From positions 1,169,816-1,233,815 of the forward strand of contig NZ_CABPSF010000002.1 of the NCBI RefSeq assembly GCF_902459685.1: a DNA stretch of 64,000 nt. The letters run 5' to 3'. Made by a program: the position numbers and the translations under genes. Of this stretch, positions 1 to 9,148 are shown in pieces (the first letter of the stretch is position 1; the number at the start of each line of letters is the position of its first letter). Below the pieces are notes generated by a model that did not search any database, was not told where the DNA came from, and was given only the letters and a program-made list of their open reading frames with translations. Origin of the DNA: Pandoraea iniqua. GTDB taxonomy: Bacteria > Pseudomonadota > Gammaproteobacteria > Burkholderiales > Burkholderiaceae.

Positions 1-1652
1 CGGCGCACTTCAAACCATTTCTGGTGCGTGGGCAGATAGATTTCCTGCGTCTCCGCGGCCGTATCGGTCAGCGATGCCGCCGGCAAGCCAGCGAACGCAT
101 CGACCATGTCGATATGATCGAGCGAGGTCGGCGACAGCTCGCCGCCGCCCGACAGTTCGAGGTGACCTTCCGGGCGCGTGCCGAACAACTGGCGGTAGTA
201 ACGGTTGGCGAACAGCAGCTCGGCCTTGTCGACCGCCAGCACGGACACCGACGCGTCGAGGCTTTCCAGCACGGTCGTGAAGCGTTCGTGCGCAGCAGCG
301 AGTTCTTCGCGCGCACGCTTCGGCTCGCTGATGTCGGTCAGCGACGACATCCAGCCGGTCTGACGGCCGTGCGCGTCCACGAGCGGGGAGACGAACATGC
401 GGGCATAAAAGATCGTGCCGTCTTTGCGCTGCACACGAATTTCAAAGCCGTGAGAGGGTGCCTTGCCGCGCAGCGTCATGTCGATGCGCCGCTGCATCTC
501 GTGAATATCGTCTTTGGGCCAGTACGGGTAAGGCGGCGCACGATTCATGAGGTCGGGCTCATCCCAGCCCGTCATGCGGCAAAACGCCGGATTCACATAC
601 GTAATGTGGCCTTGCAGATCGAGTACGCGCATGCCGATCACGATGGAGTTTTCCATCGCGCGCCGGAAAGACGTTTCGTTGAAGAGTGCCTGCTGGGCTT
701 CGAAGCGCTGGCGCGTGTGCCGCCACAGACTCCAGAGGCTCCACAGCACGAAGCACGACAGCCCGGCAATCAGCCAGACCAGCGTGTTGTTCACGAAGTT
801 GCCGACTGCCGGATACGAATAAATGCGAACCGCGAGACTGTGGCCGGGCGGATCGAGCAGTAATTCATAGGAGACGTCGCGCGGCAGCGGTGGCCGTGTC
901 GATGTCGTCGCGAGTTCATTGTTGTGCGTGTCGATGAACGACACCTTGAACTTGTCGCCGAGCTCTTGCGGTAACTCGTGGATCAGCAGGCCTTCGACCG
1001 AGTAGACCGCGCTGATTGTGCCGAGAAACTCGCGCTCCCGAAGCACCGGCACCTGCACGACGATATAACTCGCGCCCGAGGCGTCATAGATCAACGTGGA
1101 GTAGGCCGAGCGCCGGGAGTCGCGCGCCGCGCGAAACGCCACCAGCAACTCATCTTCCATCGGATGTTGCGCGGTGCCCTGCAAGCGCGAAGCAAACGGC
1201 GAGTCGGCGGGCACGGCCCACTTCGGGCGTTGCCCGGCATCGAGCCAGTTCATGAAGACGATGTCTGCATGGTTCTGCATCAACTCGCTGGCCGTGTTCT
1301 GGAAGTGCGCAATGTCCTGAGGCTTGGCTGCGGTGTCGCGCGCAAGGGAACTGATCTGGTCCTGAATGGCCAGCATGTTCAGGCGTATCTGCTGCTGCGC
1401 CCACGCCACGTTGCGATAAAGGGTGTCTTGTTGCTGTTCGGTCTCGCGACGGTTCAGGCTCCACAGGATCAGACTCATCACCACGAGGAAGATCACAATG
1501 GAGACGAGCGGCACCAGCAAGTAGTAGTGCGACTCCGCGAACCCTTGCAGCCAGCGGTTCGAGCGGGCGGGCGTGGCGGCGGTCCGGGACGGTGGGGCGG
1601 AGTTGGCGAGGCGTGGCGAAAGCATGCCGAGATTGTAGCGCAGGCCGGCCAT
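1..1652 (-). CDS. PAS-domain membrane sensor histidine kinase, partial (C-terminus beyond window)
   Basis: Reading leftward from an ATG at 1652 the frame stays open to position 1, about 550 residues, so the gene runs off the window. A transmembrane helix lies near residues 41-62 and a second near 284-306, enclosing a periplasmic sensor region. A PAS domain follows (about 325-440, with ITYVNPAFCRMTGWD), then the start of a second PAS-like domain (SVSVLAVDKAELLFANRYY). The kinase core is not visible, so histidine kinase is inferred from the architecture; a PAS-GGDEF protein is possible. An AGGA sequence just before 1652 favours this start; an ATG at 1625 has no ribosome site. It diverges from aceE. 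Confidence 0.75.
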   Translation of the reverse strand, partial: MAGLRYNLGMLSPRLANSAPPSRTAATPARSNRWLQGFAESHYYLLVPLVSIVIFLVVMSLILWSLNRRETEQQQDTLYRNVAWAQQQIRLNMLAIQDQISSLARDTAAKPQDIAHFQNTASELMQNHADIVFMNWLDAGQRPKWAVPADSPFASRLQGTAQHPMEDELLVAFRAARDSRRSAYSTLIYDASGASYIVVQVPVLREREFLGTISAVYSVEGLLIHELPQELGDKFKVSFIDTHNNELATTSTRPPLPRDVSYELLLDPPGHSLAVRIYSYPAVGNFVNNTLVWLIAGLSCFVLWSLWSLWRHTRQRFEAQQALFNETSFRRAMENSIVIGMRVLDLQGHITYVNPAFCRMTGWDEPDLMNRAPPYPYWPKDDIHEMQRRIDMTLRGKAPSHGFEIRVQRKDGTIFYARMFVSPLVDAHGRQTGWMSSLTDISEPKRAREELAAAHERFTTVLESLDASVSVLAVDKAELLFANRYYRQLFGTRPEGHLELSGGGELSPTSLDHIDMVDAFAGLPAASLTDTAAETQEIYLPTHQKWFEVR

Positions 1653-1967
1653 TTTCCTGCGTCTTTGCCCCGAGATGCCCTGCTTTTCGGAAGCGTCCGA
1701 GGTTTTCGGTAAGACGCCCGCTCAAAACCGCGCTGAGACCGATCGGTACGCCGTTAAACCGTGTTGAGATGGCATCTCCAAGCCCTTGATTTTATGTGCA
1801 CTGCAACAGAATTTCGCACTATGAAATTTACTATCGTAATCTGAAATTTCGCTTGCGAAGGCAGGAATATCCTTCGTACAATGCCCCGGTAAAAATGCCG
1901 GTGGGCCCGTCCATGAAGCGGGTATCGACCATTACGCCAACCCGCTAACGACAGACAAGGAGACACC
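1653..1967. other. Divergent intergenic region between sensor gene and aceE
   Basis: About 315 bases without a gene. It carries the aceE promoter and leader, and three near-repeats of GAAATTTCGC type at 1809-1817, 1823-1831 and 1843-1852. No convincing small ORF is seen. Confidence 0.7.
1853..1882 (+). promoter_or_regulatory. Probable sigma70 promoter of the aceE operon with dyad in spacer
   Basis: A -35-like TTGCGA (1853-1858) is separated by 18 bases from a -10-like TACAAT (1877-1882). The inverted repeat CGAAGG (1856-1861)/CCTTCG (1871-1876) sits between and over these elements, where a bound repressor would block RNA polymerase. The leader to the ATG is about 80 bases and ends in a strong AAGGAG ribosome site. 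Confidence 0.5.
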
Positions 1968-4655
1968 ATGTCCGCCGTACCTGAAGAAGCCCTCAAGATC
2001 GTGTCCCCTGCGGACGCCGATCCCCAAGAAACGCAAGAATGGCTGGCCTCGCTCGAAGGCGTGCTGGCTGCGGAGGGCCCGGACCGTGCCCACTACCTGC
2101 TCGAGAAGTTGATTGAATTCGCCCGTATCAACGGCGAACATCTCCCGTTCTCGGCAAACACCCCCTACATCAACACCATCCCCGTCGACCAGCAAGCCCG
2201 TATTCCGGGCGATCAGGAAATCGAGCACAAGATCCGCTCGTACACCCGCTGGAATGCGATCGCGATGGTGCTGCGTGCCGGCAAGGACACGAACGTCGGC
2301 GGCCACATCGCCTCGTTCGCCTCGGCCGCGACGCTGTACGACGTCGGTTTCAACCACTTCTGGCACGCCCCGTCGGACAAGCACGGCGGCGATCTGGTGT
2401 TCGTGCAAGGTCACTCGTCGCCGGGCGTCTACAGCCGCGCGTACCTGCTCGGCCGTCTGGAGATGACCCAGCTCGAGAACTTCCGTCAGGAAGTGGACGG
2501 CGGCGGTCTGTCGTCGTACCCGCACCCGTGGCTGATGCCCGATTTCTGGCAGTTCCCGACGGTGTCGATGGGCCTGGGCCCGATCATGGCGATCTATCAG
2601 GCTCGCTTCATGAAGTACATCGAGTCGCGCAATATCGTGAAGACCGAAGGCCGCAAGGTCTGGGCCTTCCTCGGCGACGGCGAAACGGACGAACCGGAAT
2701 CGCTGGGCGCGATCGGCATGGCGGGGCGCGAGCGTCTCGACAACCTCGTGTTCGTGATCAACTGCAATTTGCAGCGTCTGGACGGTCCGGTGCGCGGTAA
2801 CGGCAAGATCATTCAGGAACTCGAATCGGAATTCCGTGGCGCCGGCTGGAACGTCATCAAGGTCATCTGGGGCAGCCGCTGGGATTCGCTGCTCGCCCGC
2901 GATCGCAAGGGCCTGCTGATGAAGCGCATGATGGAATGCGTGGACGGCGAGTATCAGACGTACAAGTCGAAGGACGGCGCCTATGTGCGCGAGAACTTCT
3001 TCAACACGCCTGAACTGAAGGCCATGGTGGCCGACTATTCCGACGAAGACATCTGGGCGCTGAATCGCGGCGGTCACGATCCGCACAAGATCTACGCGGC
3101 CTATCAGTCGGCAACGCAGCACAAGGGTCAACCGACCGTCATCCTGGCCAAGACCATCAAGGGCTATGGCATGGGCGAAGCGGGTCAGGCCATGAACATC
3201 ACCCACCAGCAGAAGAAGATGCCGGTGGAGTCGCTCAAGAAATTCCGCGACCAGTTCAAGCTGCCGCTGACCGACGACGAAATTGCCGACGTGCCGTACG
3301 TCAAGTTCGAAGAAGGTTCGAAGGAACTCGAGTACATGCGCGCACGCCGCATGGAACTCGGTGGCTACCTGCCGCAGCGCCGTACCAAGGCCGCTTCGCT
3401 GCCGGTGCCGGCCCTGACCGCTTTCGACGCACTGCTCAAGGCGACGGCTGAAGGCCGTGAGATTTCGACGACGATGGCGTTCGTGCGTATTCTCAACGTG
3501 CTGCTCAAGGACAAGGCGCTGGGTCAGCGTATCGTGCCGATCGTGCCGGATGAATCGCGTACGTTCGGTATGGAAGGCCTGTTCCGCCAGATCGGTATCT
3601 GGAGTCAGGTCGGCCAACGCTACATCCCGCAGGATCAGGATCAACTGATGTTCTACCGCGAGTCCGAGAGCGGTCAGATCCTTCAGGAAGGCATCAACGA
3701 AGCCGGCGGTATGTGCGACTGGATCGCCGCCGCAACGTCGTACTCGACGCACGGCGAGACGATGATCCCGTTCTACATCTTCTACTCGATGTTCGGCTTC
3801 CAGCGCATCGGCGATCTGGCCTGGGCCGCTGGCGACATGCGCGCCCGTGGTTTCCTGATCGGCGGTACCGCCGGCCGTACCACGCTCAACGGTGAAGGCC
3901 TGCAACACGAAGACGGTCACTCGCTGCTGTGGGCGTCGTCGATCCCGAATTGCCTGCCGTACGATCCGACGTTCGCCTTCGAACTCGCCGTGATCGTTCA
4001 GGACGGTCTGCGCCGCATGGTGCAGGATCAGGAAGACGTGTACTACTACCTGACGGTGATGAACGAGAACTACGCGCACCCGGCCATGCCGGAAGGCGTG
4101 GAGCAAGACATCCTGAAGGGGATGTATGCGTTCCGCCGCGGCGTGGACAACAGCAAGGCACCGCGCGTGCAACTGCTGGGTTCGGGCACGATCTTCAATG
4201 AAGTGATTGCTGCGGCCGAGATGCTCAAGAACGACTGGGGCGTCGAATCGGATCTGTGGAGCTGCCCGAGCTTCACCGAGCTGTCGCGCGAAGGCAATGA
4301 CGTGGCACGCTACAATCTTCTGCACCCGACCGAGACGCCGCGCCTGTCGCACGTCGAGAAGTGCCTGAACGACACGCGTGGTCCGGTCATCGCATCGACC
4401 GACTACATCCGTACGTATGCGGATCAGATTCGTCCGTTCGTGCGCGGTCGTTACGTGGTGCTCGGTACTGACGGCTATGGCCGCTCGGATACGCGTGAGA
4501 AGCTGCGTCACTTCTTCGAGGTGGATCGTAACTGGGTGACGGTCGCTGCGCTCAAGGCGCTGGCCGACGAAGGCACGCTGCCGGCAAGCAAGGTTGCCGA
4601 AGCGATTGCCAAGTACAACCTGAATCCGAATAAACCCAACCCGATGACCGTCTAA
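1968..4655 (+). CDS. aceE: Pyruvate dehydrogenase E1 component, homodimeric type
   Basis: 895 residues, close to the length of the proteobacterial homodimeric E1 (887 in E. coli). It decarboxylates pyruvate with thiamine diphosphate and reductively acetylates the lipoyl arm of E2. The ThDP/Mg site GDGETDEPES lies near residue 236; other family blocks include GGHIASFASAATLYDVGFNHF (split here as GGHIASFASAATLYD and VGFNHF) and the C-terminal KYNLNPNKPNPMTV. The start is set by AAGGAG five bases upstream of the ATG. It is the first gene of the operon aceE-aceF-BPH-lpdA; 97 bases separate it from aceF, with a GC-rich dyad-containing spacer. Confidence 0.98.
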   Translation: MSAVPEEALKIVSPADADPQETQEWLASLEGVLAAEGPDRAHYLLEKLIEFARINGEHLPFSANTPYINTIPVDQQARIPGDQEIEHKIRSYTRWNAIAMVLRAGKDTNVGGHIASFASAATLYDVGFNHFWHAPSDKHGGDLVFVQGHSSPGVYSRAYLLGRLEMTQLENFRQEVDGGGLSSYPHPWLMPDFWQFPTVSMGLGPIMAIYQARFMKYIESRNIVKTEGRKVWAFLGDGETDEPESLGAIGMAGRERLDNLVFVINCNLQRLDGPVRGNGKIIQELESEFRGAGWNVIKVIWGSRWDSLLARDRKGLLMKRMMECVDGEYQTYKSKDGAYVRENFFNTPELKAMVADYSDEDIWALNRGGHDPHKIYAAYQSATQHKGQPTVILAKTIKGYGMGEAGQAMNITHQQKKMPVESLKKFRDQFKLPLTDDEIADVPYVKFEEGSKELEYMRARRMELGGYLPQRRTKAASLPVPALTAFDALLKATAEGREISTTMAFVRILNVLLKDKALGQRIVPIVPDESRTFGMEGLFRQIGIWSQVGQRYIPQDQDQLMFYRESESGQILQEGINEAGGMCDWIAAATSYSTHGETMIPFYIFYSMFGFQRIGDLAWAAGDMRARGFLIGGTAGRTTLNGEGLQHEDGHSLLWASSIPNCLPYDPTFAFELAVIVQDGLRRMVQDQEDVYYYLTVMNENYAHPAMPEGVEQDILKGMYAFRRGVDNSKAPRVQLLGSGTIFNEVIAAAEMLKNDWGVESDLWSCPSFTELSREGNDVARYNLLHPTETPRLSHVEKCLNDTRGPVIASTDYIRTYADQIRPFVRGRYVVLGTDGYGRSDTREKLRHFFEVDRNWVTVAALKALADEGTLPASKVAEAIAKYNLNPNKPNPMTV

Positions 4656-4752
4656 AGGCCGCTTCGCGCGGCAGAAGTGTCCGCCAGCCGCCCCCCAGCG
4701 GCAGGCGGACGCGCGCCGCACGACAAGCGCAGCCTCGAGGAGACTGTGGAAA

Positions 4753-6441
4753 ATGAGTCAAGTGATCGAAGTGAAAGTCCCGGACATCGGTGACTTCAAG
4801 GACTTGCCCGTGATCGAAGTACTGGTCAAGGCGGGTGACAAGATCGACGCCGAGCAGGCGCTGATCACCCTGGAGTCGGACAAGGCCACGATGGATGTGC
4901 CGAGCCCGGTTGCCGGTGTTATCAAGGCACTGAGCCTGAAGGTTGGCGATGAAGTGTCGGAAGGTTCGCTGATCCTGACGCTCGAGACCGTCAACGGTTC
5001 GGGCGCACAAACCAATGGCGCTGCTGCACCGGCCGCCGCGCCTGCCGCGGCACCGCAAGCCGCTGCACCTGCACCTGCTGCTCCGGCGGCGGCACCCGCA
5101 GCACCGGCCGCGCCGGCTGCCGCTGGCGGCACGAGCAAGATCGACGTGAAGGTGCCGGATATCGGCGGCTACGACGACGTGCCCGTGATCGAAGTGCTGG
5201 TCAAGGTGGGCGACACTGTGACGGCCGAGCAATCGCTGGTCACGCTGGAATCGGACAAGGCGTCGATGGACGTGCCGAGCCCGGCCGCTGGTGTGGTCAA
5301 GGAAATCAAGGTCAACGTCGGCGACAAGGTCTCCGAAGGTTCGCTGATCGTGGTGCTCGAAGGTGCCGCTGCGGCACCGGCCAAGGCGGCGGCTGCTGCC
5401 CCGGCACCCGCGCCGCAAGCCGCGGCACCTGCTGCGGCACCGGCACCTGCACCGGCGGCCCCGGCACCCGCCCCGGCGGCTGCCGCAGCCCCGGCGCCCC
5501 AATCGGGAAGCCAGCCGATCAGCCATGCCAGCCCGTCGGTGCGCAAATTTGCGCGCGAGCTGGGCGTGGAAGTCACGCAGGTCAAGGGCACTGGTCCGAA
5601 GGGCCGCGTGACCGTCGACGACGTGCGCAACTTCATCAAGAGTGCATTGGCCGGCGGTAATCGTCCGGCGGCTGCGGGCGGCGCGCCCGCAGGCGGTGGC
5701 GAGCTGAACCTGCTGCCGTGGCCGAAGATCGACTTCTCGAAGTTCGGTCCGGTCGAGCCGAAGGCGCTCTCGCGCATCAAGAAGATTTCGGGTGCGAACC
5801 TGCATCGCAACTGGGTCATGATTCCGCACGTCACGAACAATGACGAAGCGGACATCACCGAACTCGAAGCCTTCCGCGTGCAATTGAACAAGGAAAACGA
5901 GAAGGCTGGCGTCAAGGTCACGATGCTGGCGTTCGTCATCAAGGCCGTTGTGATGGCCCTGAAGAAATTCCCGACGTTCAACGCAAGCCTCGACGGCGAC
6001 AACCTCGTCTTCAAGCAGTACTTCCACGTGGGCTTCGCTGCCGACACCCCGAACGGTCTGGTCGTGCCGGTTGTGCGCGACGCGGACAAGAAGGGCGTGT
6101 TCGAAATCGCTCGCGAGACGTCGGACCTGGCCAAGCTCGCCCGCGAAGGCAAGCTCAAGCCGGATCAGATGCAAGGCGGTTGCTTCTCGATCTCGTCGCT
6201 CGGCGGGATTGGCGGCACCACGTTCACGCCGATCATCAATGCGCCTGAAGTGGCCATTCTGGGTCTGTCGCGTTCGTATCAGAAGCCGGTGTGGGATGAG
6301 CGCAAGCAACAGTTCCTGCCGCAACTGACGCTGCCGTTGTCGTTGTCCTACGATCACCGCGTGATCGACGGCGCGGAAGCGGCTCGCTTCAACGCTTACC
6401 TGGGCCAACTGTTGGCGGACTTCCGTCGCGCAATGCTGTAA
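4753..6441 (+). CDS. aceF: Dihydrolipoyllysine acetyltransferase, PDH E2, two lipoyl domains
   Basis: 562 residues. Two lipoyl domains are visible: residues about 1-80 with lipoylated Lys44 in SDKATM, and about 127-203 with SDKASM. Ala/Pro-rich flexible linkers follow each. The peripheral subunit-binding domain (about 255-295, SPSVRKFARELGV...GPKGRVTVDDV) precedes the catalytic acetyltransferase core ending with the SYDHRVIDGA active-site motif. E2 forms the core of the PDH complex and passes acetyl groups to CoA. Two lipoyl domains rather than the three of E. coli is normal for Burkholderiales. A GAGGAGA ribosome site precedes the ATG. Confidence 0.98.
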   Translation: MSQVIEVKVPDIGDFKDLPVIEVLVKAGDKIDAEQALITLESDKATMDVPSPVAGVIKALSLKVGDEVSEGSLILTLETVNGSGAQTNGAAAPAAAPAAAPQAAAPAPAAPAAAPAAPAAPAAAGGTSKIDVKVPDIGGYDDVPVIEVLVKVGDTVTAEQSLVTLESDKASMDVPSPAAGVVKEIKVNVGDKVSEGSLIVVLEGAAAAPAKAAAAAPAPAPQAAAPAAAPAPAPAAPAPAPAAAAAPAPQSGSQPISHASPSVRKFARELGVEVTQVKGTGPKGRVTVDDVRNFIKSALAGGNRPAAAGGAPAGGGELNLLPWPKIDFSKFGPVEPKALSRIKKISGANLHRNWVMIPHVTNNDEADITELEAFRVQLNKENEKAGVKVTMLAFVIKAVVMALKKFPTFNASLDGDNLVFKQYFHVGFAADTPNGLVVPVVRDADKKGVFEIARETSDLAKLAREGKLKPDQMQGGCFSISSLGGIGGTTFTPIINAPEVAILGLSRSYQKPVWDERKQQFLPQLTLPLSLSYDHRVIDGAEAARFNAYLGQLLADFRRAML

Positions 6442-6536
6442 TGGCCTGTGCTGCCGGCCCACGCGTAAGCGCAGGCCGGCAGCCGGTACCGGCCATTGCA
6501 GGCGCAAGCTTCGGCATCTGGACGAGGAGGGGCACC

Positions 6537-7142
6537 ATGACCACCGTGGTAGTCGTCAGGAAGGCGGGTGAAATCGCGATTGCCGCCGATTCACTCGTGA
6601 CGTTCGGCGACACGCGACTTTCGCAGTCGTACGAGGAAAACCGCAAGGTGTTTCTCGTGGGCGACTCGTATATCGGGCTTGCCGGTACTACGGCGCATTT
6701 CCCGGTCATGCGTGCCATTCTCTCGGGCATGAGCGACGAGTGCCGTCTGCACTCGCGCGATGAAGTGTTCCGCACGTTCTGCCGCGTCCATCAGAAGCTC
6801 AAGGAAGAGTATTTCCTCAATACGAAGGAGGAAGAAGACGATCCGTACGAGTCGTCGCAGATCACTTGTGTGATTGCGAATCCGACTGGTATCTACGGCG
6901 TTTATTCCTACCGGGAAGTGTTTGTTTTCGATCGGTTCTGGGGCATCGGCTCGGGACGCAACTATGCGCTCGGTGCCATGTACGCCCTCTACGATCAGGA
7001 TCTGAGCGCAAGCGCCATCGCCGAGGCCGGCGTCAAGGCGGGCGCGGAATTCGACAAGAGTTCTGCTGGCCCGTTTCAGGTGCACACGTTTCCGATCGAT
7101 ACCACCATCAAGTCATATATGCGACAGGGAGACCCCGCATGA
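6537..7142 (+). CDS. Betaproteobacterial proteasome homologue (BPH), Ntn-hydrolase peptidase
   Basis: 201 residues starting MTTVVVVRKAGEIAIAADS. After Met removal Thr1 would be the Ntn nucleophile; Asp17 is in AADS and a Lys at about position 36 of the mature chain aligns with the catalytic Lys33 of HslV after a short insertion. The GSGRNYALGAMYAL block matches the HslV/proteasome GSGG...A helix. This pattern fits the BPH family, which forms a double-ring peptidase related to HslV. The start is fixed by GAGGAGGGG; a longer upstream frame exists but would bury the Thr. It lies between aceF and lpdA and overlaps lpdA by four bases (ATGA), so it is translated as part of the PDH operon. Substrates are unknown. 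Confidence 0.8.
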   Translation: MTTVVVVRKAGEIAIAADSLVTFGDTRLSQSYEENRKVFLVGDSYIGLAGTTAHFPVMRAILSGMSDECRLHSRDEVFRTFCRVHQKLKEEYFLNTKEEEDDPYESSQITCVIANPTGIYGVYSYREVFVFDRFWGIGSGRNYALGAMYALYDQDLSASAIAEAGVKAGAEFDKSSAGPFQVHTFPIDTTIKSYMRQGDPA

Positions 7143-8923
7143 GTCTCATTGAAGTCAAGGTGCCGGATATCGGCGCAGAGGGCGTGGATGTCATCGAAGT
7201 GATGATCAAGCCCGGCGACAAGATCGCCAAGGATGCTTCACTCATCACGCTGGAGTCCGACAAGGCCTCCATGGAAGTGCCCTCGGAAGTGTCGGGCACG
7301 GTCAAGGAAGTGAAGATCAAGGTGGGCGACAAGGCGAGCCAAGGCACGGTGATCGCCATCATCGAAGCCGAAGATGCAGGTGCCGCGAAAGCCGCTGCAC
7401 CGGCAGCCCCGGCCGCCGCACCTGCCAAGGCTGCCCCGGCAGCAGCACCGGCCGCGCCGGCAGCGCCCGCTGCACCGGCACCGGCCGCCGCTACGCATAG
7501 CGGCGGCGCCGACACCGAGTGCGAAGTGGTCGTGCTGGGCGCAGGCCCCGGCGGCTACTCGGCAGCGTTCCGCTCGGCCGATCTGGGCCGCAAGACCGTG
7601 CTGATCGAGCGTTACGCAACGCTCGGCGGCGTGTGCCTGAACGTGGGCTGCATCCCGTCGAAGGCACTGCTGCACACGGCCGCTGTCCTCGAAGAGGCGC
7701 AGTCGCTGGGTCACCACGGCATTTCGTTCGCCAAGCCGGAAGTCGATCTCGACAAGCTGCGTGCGTACAAGGACAGCGTGGTCGGCAAGCTGACCGGCGG
7801 TCTGGCCGGCATGGCCAAGATGCGCAAGGTCGAAGTGCTGCACGGTGTGGGCACGTTCCTTGACCCGAACCATGTCGAAGTAGTCGCCGCTGACGGCAGC
7901 AAGCGCGTGGTGAAGTTCGCTCAAGCGATCATCGCTGCCGGCTCGCAAGCCGTGAAGCTGCCGTTCCTGCCGGAAGATCCGCGCATCGTCGACTCGACCG
8001 GTGCGCTCGAGCTGCGCCAGTTGCCGAAGAAGATGCTGGTCATCGGCGGCGGCATCATCGGGCTGGAAATGGCCACGGTGTACAGCGCACTCGGCACCGA
8101 AATCGATGTCGTCGAAATGCTCGACGGCCTGATGCAAGGCGCCGACCGCGATCTGGTCAAGGTCTGGGAAAAGATGAACGCGAAGCGCTTCGGCCGCGTC
8201 ATGCTCAAGACCAAGACGGTGGGTGCGGAAGCCAAGGCTGACGGGATTTACGTCAAGTTCGAAGGCGAGGCCGCACCGGCCGAACCGCAGCGTTACGACC
8301 TCGTGCTGGTGGCCGTCGGCCGCAGCCCGAACGGCAAGAAGATCGGTGCCGAAAAGGCCGGCGTGTCGGTGGGCGATCGCGGCTTCATTTCGGTCGACAA
8401 GCAGATGCGCACGAATGTGCCGAACATCTTCGCGATCGGCGACATCGTCGGTCAGCCGATGCTCGCGCATAAGGCCGTGCACGAAGCGCACGTTGCCGCC
8501 GAAGCCGCCGCAGGCGAGAAGGCTTACTTCGACGCCATTCAAATTCCGTCGGTGGCCTACACCGATCCGGAAGTGGCATGGGCCGGCAAGACCGAAGACC
8601 AACTGAAGGCGGAAGGCGTGAAGTACGGCAAGGCCGTGTTCCCGTGGGCCGCTTCGGGCCGTGCGATTGCCAACGGTCGCGATGAAGGCTTCACCAAGGT
8701 GCTGTTCGACGAAGAAACGCACCGCATCGTGGGTGGCGCGATCGTCGGGACGCACGCGGGCGACCTGATCGGCGAACTCTGTCTGGCAGTGGAGATGGGC
8801 GCTGACGCGGTGGATATCGGTAAGACGATTCACCCGCACCCGACGCTGTCGGAGTCGGTCGGTATGGCAGCAGAGATCTACGAAGGTGTCTGCACCGACG
8901 TGCCGCCGCCGCGCAAGAAGTAA
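7139..8923 (+). CDS. lpdA: Dihydrolipoyl dehydrogenase (E3) with N-terminal lipoyl domain
   Basis: 594 residues. An N-terminal lipoyl domain (about 1-80, SDKASM) and an Ala/Pro linker precede the flavoprotein: FAD-binding VVVLGAGPGGYSAAF, redox-active disulfide GGVCLNVGCIPSK, NAD-binding GGGIIGLEMATVY, second FAD motif NIFAIGDIV and the C-terminal catalytic HPHPTLSES. E3 reoxidises the dihydrolipoyl arm of AceF with NAD. The lipoyl-E3 fusion is typical of betaproteobacterial PDH operons. I place the start at the ATG overlapping the BPH stop rather than the longer upstream frame, because the lipoyl domain begins there. It ends the operon, followed at once by a terminator. Confidence 0.97.
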   Translation: MSLIEVKVPDIGAEGVDVIEVMIKPGDKIAKDASLITLESDKASMEVPSEVSGTVKEVKIKVGDKASQGTVIAIIEAEDAGAAKAAAPAAPAAAPAKAAPAAAPAAPAAPAAPAPAAATHSGGADTECEVVVLGAGPGGYSAAFRSADLGRKTVLIERYATLGGVCLNVGCIPSKALLHTAAVLEEAQSLGHHGISFAKPEVDLDKLRAYKDSVVGKLTGGLAGMAKMRKVEVLHGVGTFLDPNHVEVVAADGSKRVVKFAQAIIAAGSQAVKLPFLPEDPRIVDSTGALELRQLPKKMLVIGGGIIGLEMATVYSALGTEIDVVEMLDGLMQGADRDLVKVWEKMNAKRFGRVMLKTKTVGAEAKADGIYVKFEGEAAPAEPQRYDLVLVAVGRSPNGKKIGAEKAGVSVGDRGFISVDKQMRTNVPNIFAIGDIVGQPMLAHKAVHEAHVAAEAAAGEKAYFDAIQIPSVAYTDPEVAWAGKTEDQLKAEGVKYGKAVFPWAASGRAIANGRDEGFTKVLFDEETHRIVGGAIVGTHAGDLIGELCLAVEMGADAVDIGKTIHPHPTLSESVGMAAEIYEGVCTDVPPPRKK

Positions 8924-8954
8924 GTGAGTCGGTCACCGGCTTGAATGCCGGGCC

Positions 8955-8995
8955 GAAAAAAACCGCCACGCCTCTTCGGAGGGTGGCGGTTTTTT
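8955..8995 (+). terminator. Rho-independent terminator of the PDH operon
   Basis: AACCGCCAC (8960-8969 region) pairs with GTGGCGGTT (8983-8991) around a short loop, followed by TTTTT; the A-run on the left arm could also make it work in reverse. Confidence 0.9.
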
Positions 8996-9006
8996 CATTC
9001 CGGGCG

Positions 9007-9041
9007 CCGCAAAAAGAAAACCCGGCACGGGGCCGGGTTCG
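9007..9041 (-). terminator. Rho-independent terminator of the phasin gene
   Basis: On the minus strand AACCCGGC and GCCGGGTT form a stem followed by TTCTTTTT. It lies about 110 bases beyond the phasin stop codon. Confidence 0.8.
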
Positions 9042-9148
9042 AAAGGTACCTGCGGTACCGAGGAGACAACTTGCGTCGCGGCGTCAGATGGGACTGCCGC
9101 GATCAATTCTCAAACGTCCCTCGTGCTACACAGACAGGACGCAGACGA

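Noticed and set aside
24..1712. Plus-strand frames over the sensor gene
   Set aside because: The minus frame shows PAS motifs and membrane helices; the plus frames do not.
1932..4721. 929-residue open frame opposite aceE
   Set aside because: It is the antisense shadow of a highly biased GC-rich gene; its composition (many Arg, His, Val) and lack of motifs contrast with the perfect AceE match.
4552..6507. 651-residue frame opposite aceF
   Set aside because: Antisense shadow; Arg/Cys/Gly runs mirror the Ala/Pro linkers of AceF.
7238..8839. 533-residue frame opposite lpdA
   Set aside because: Antisense shadow of the E3 gene; no family motif.
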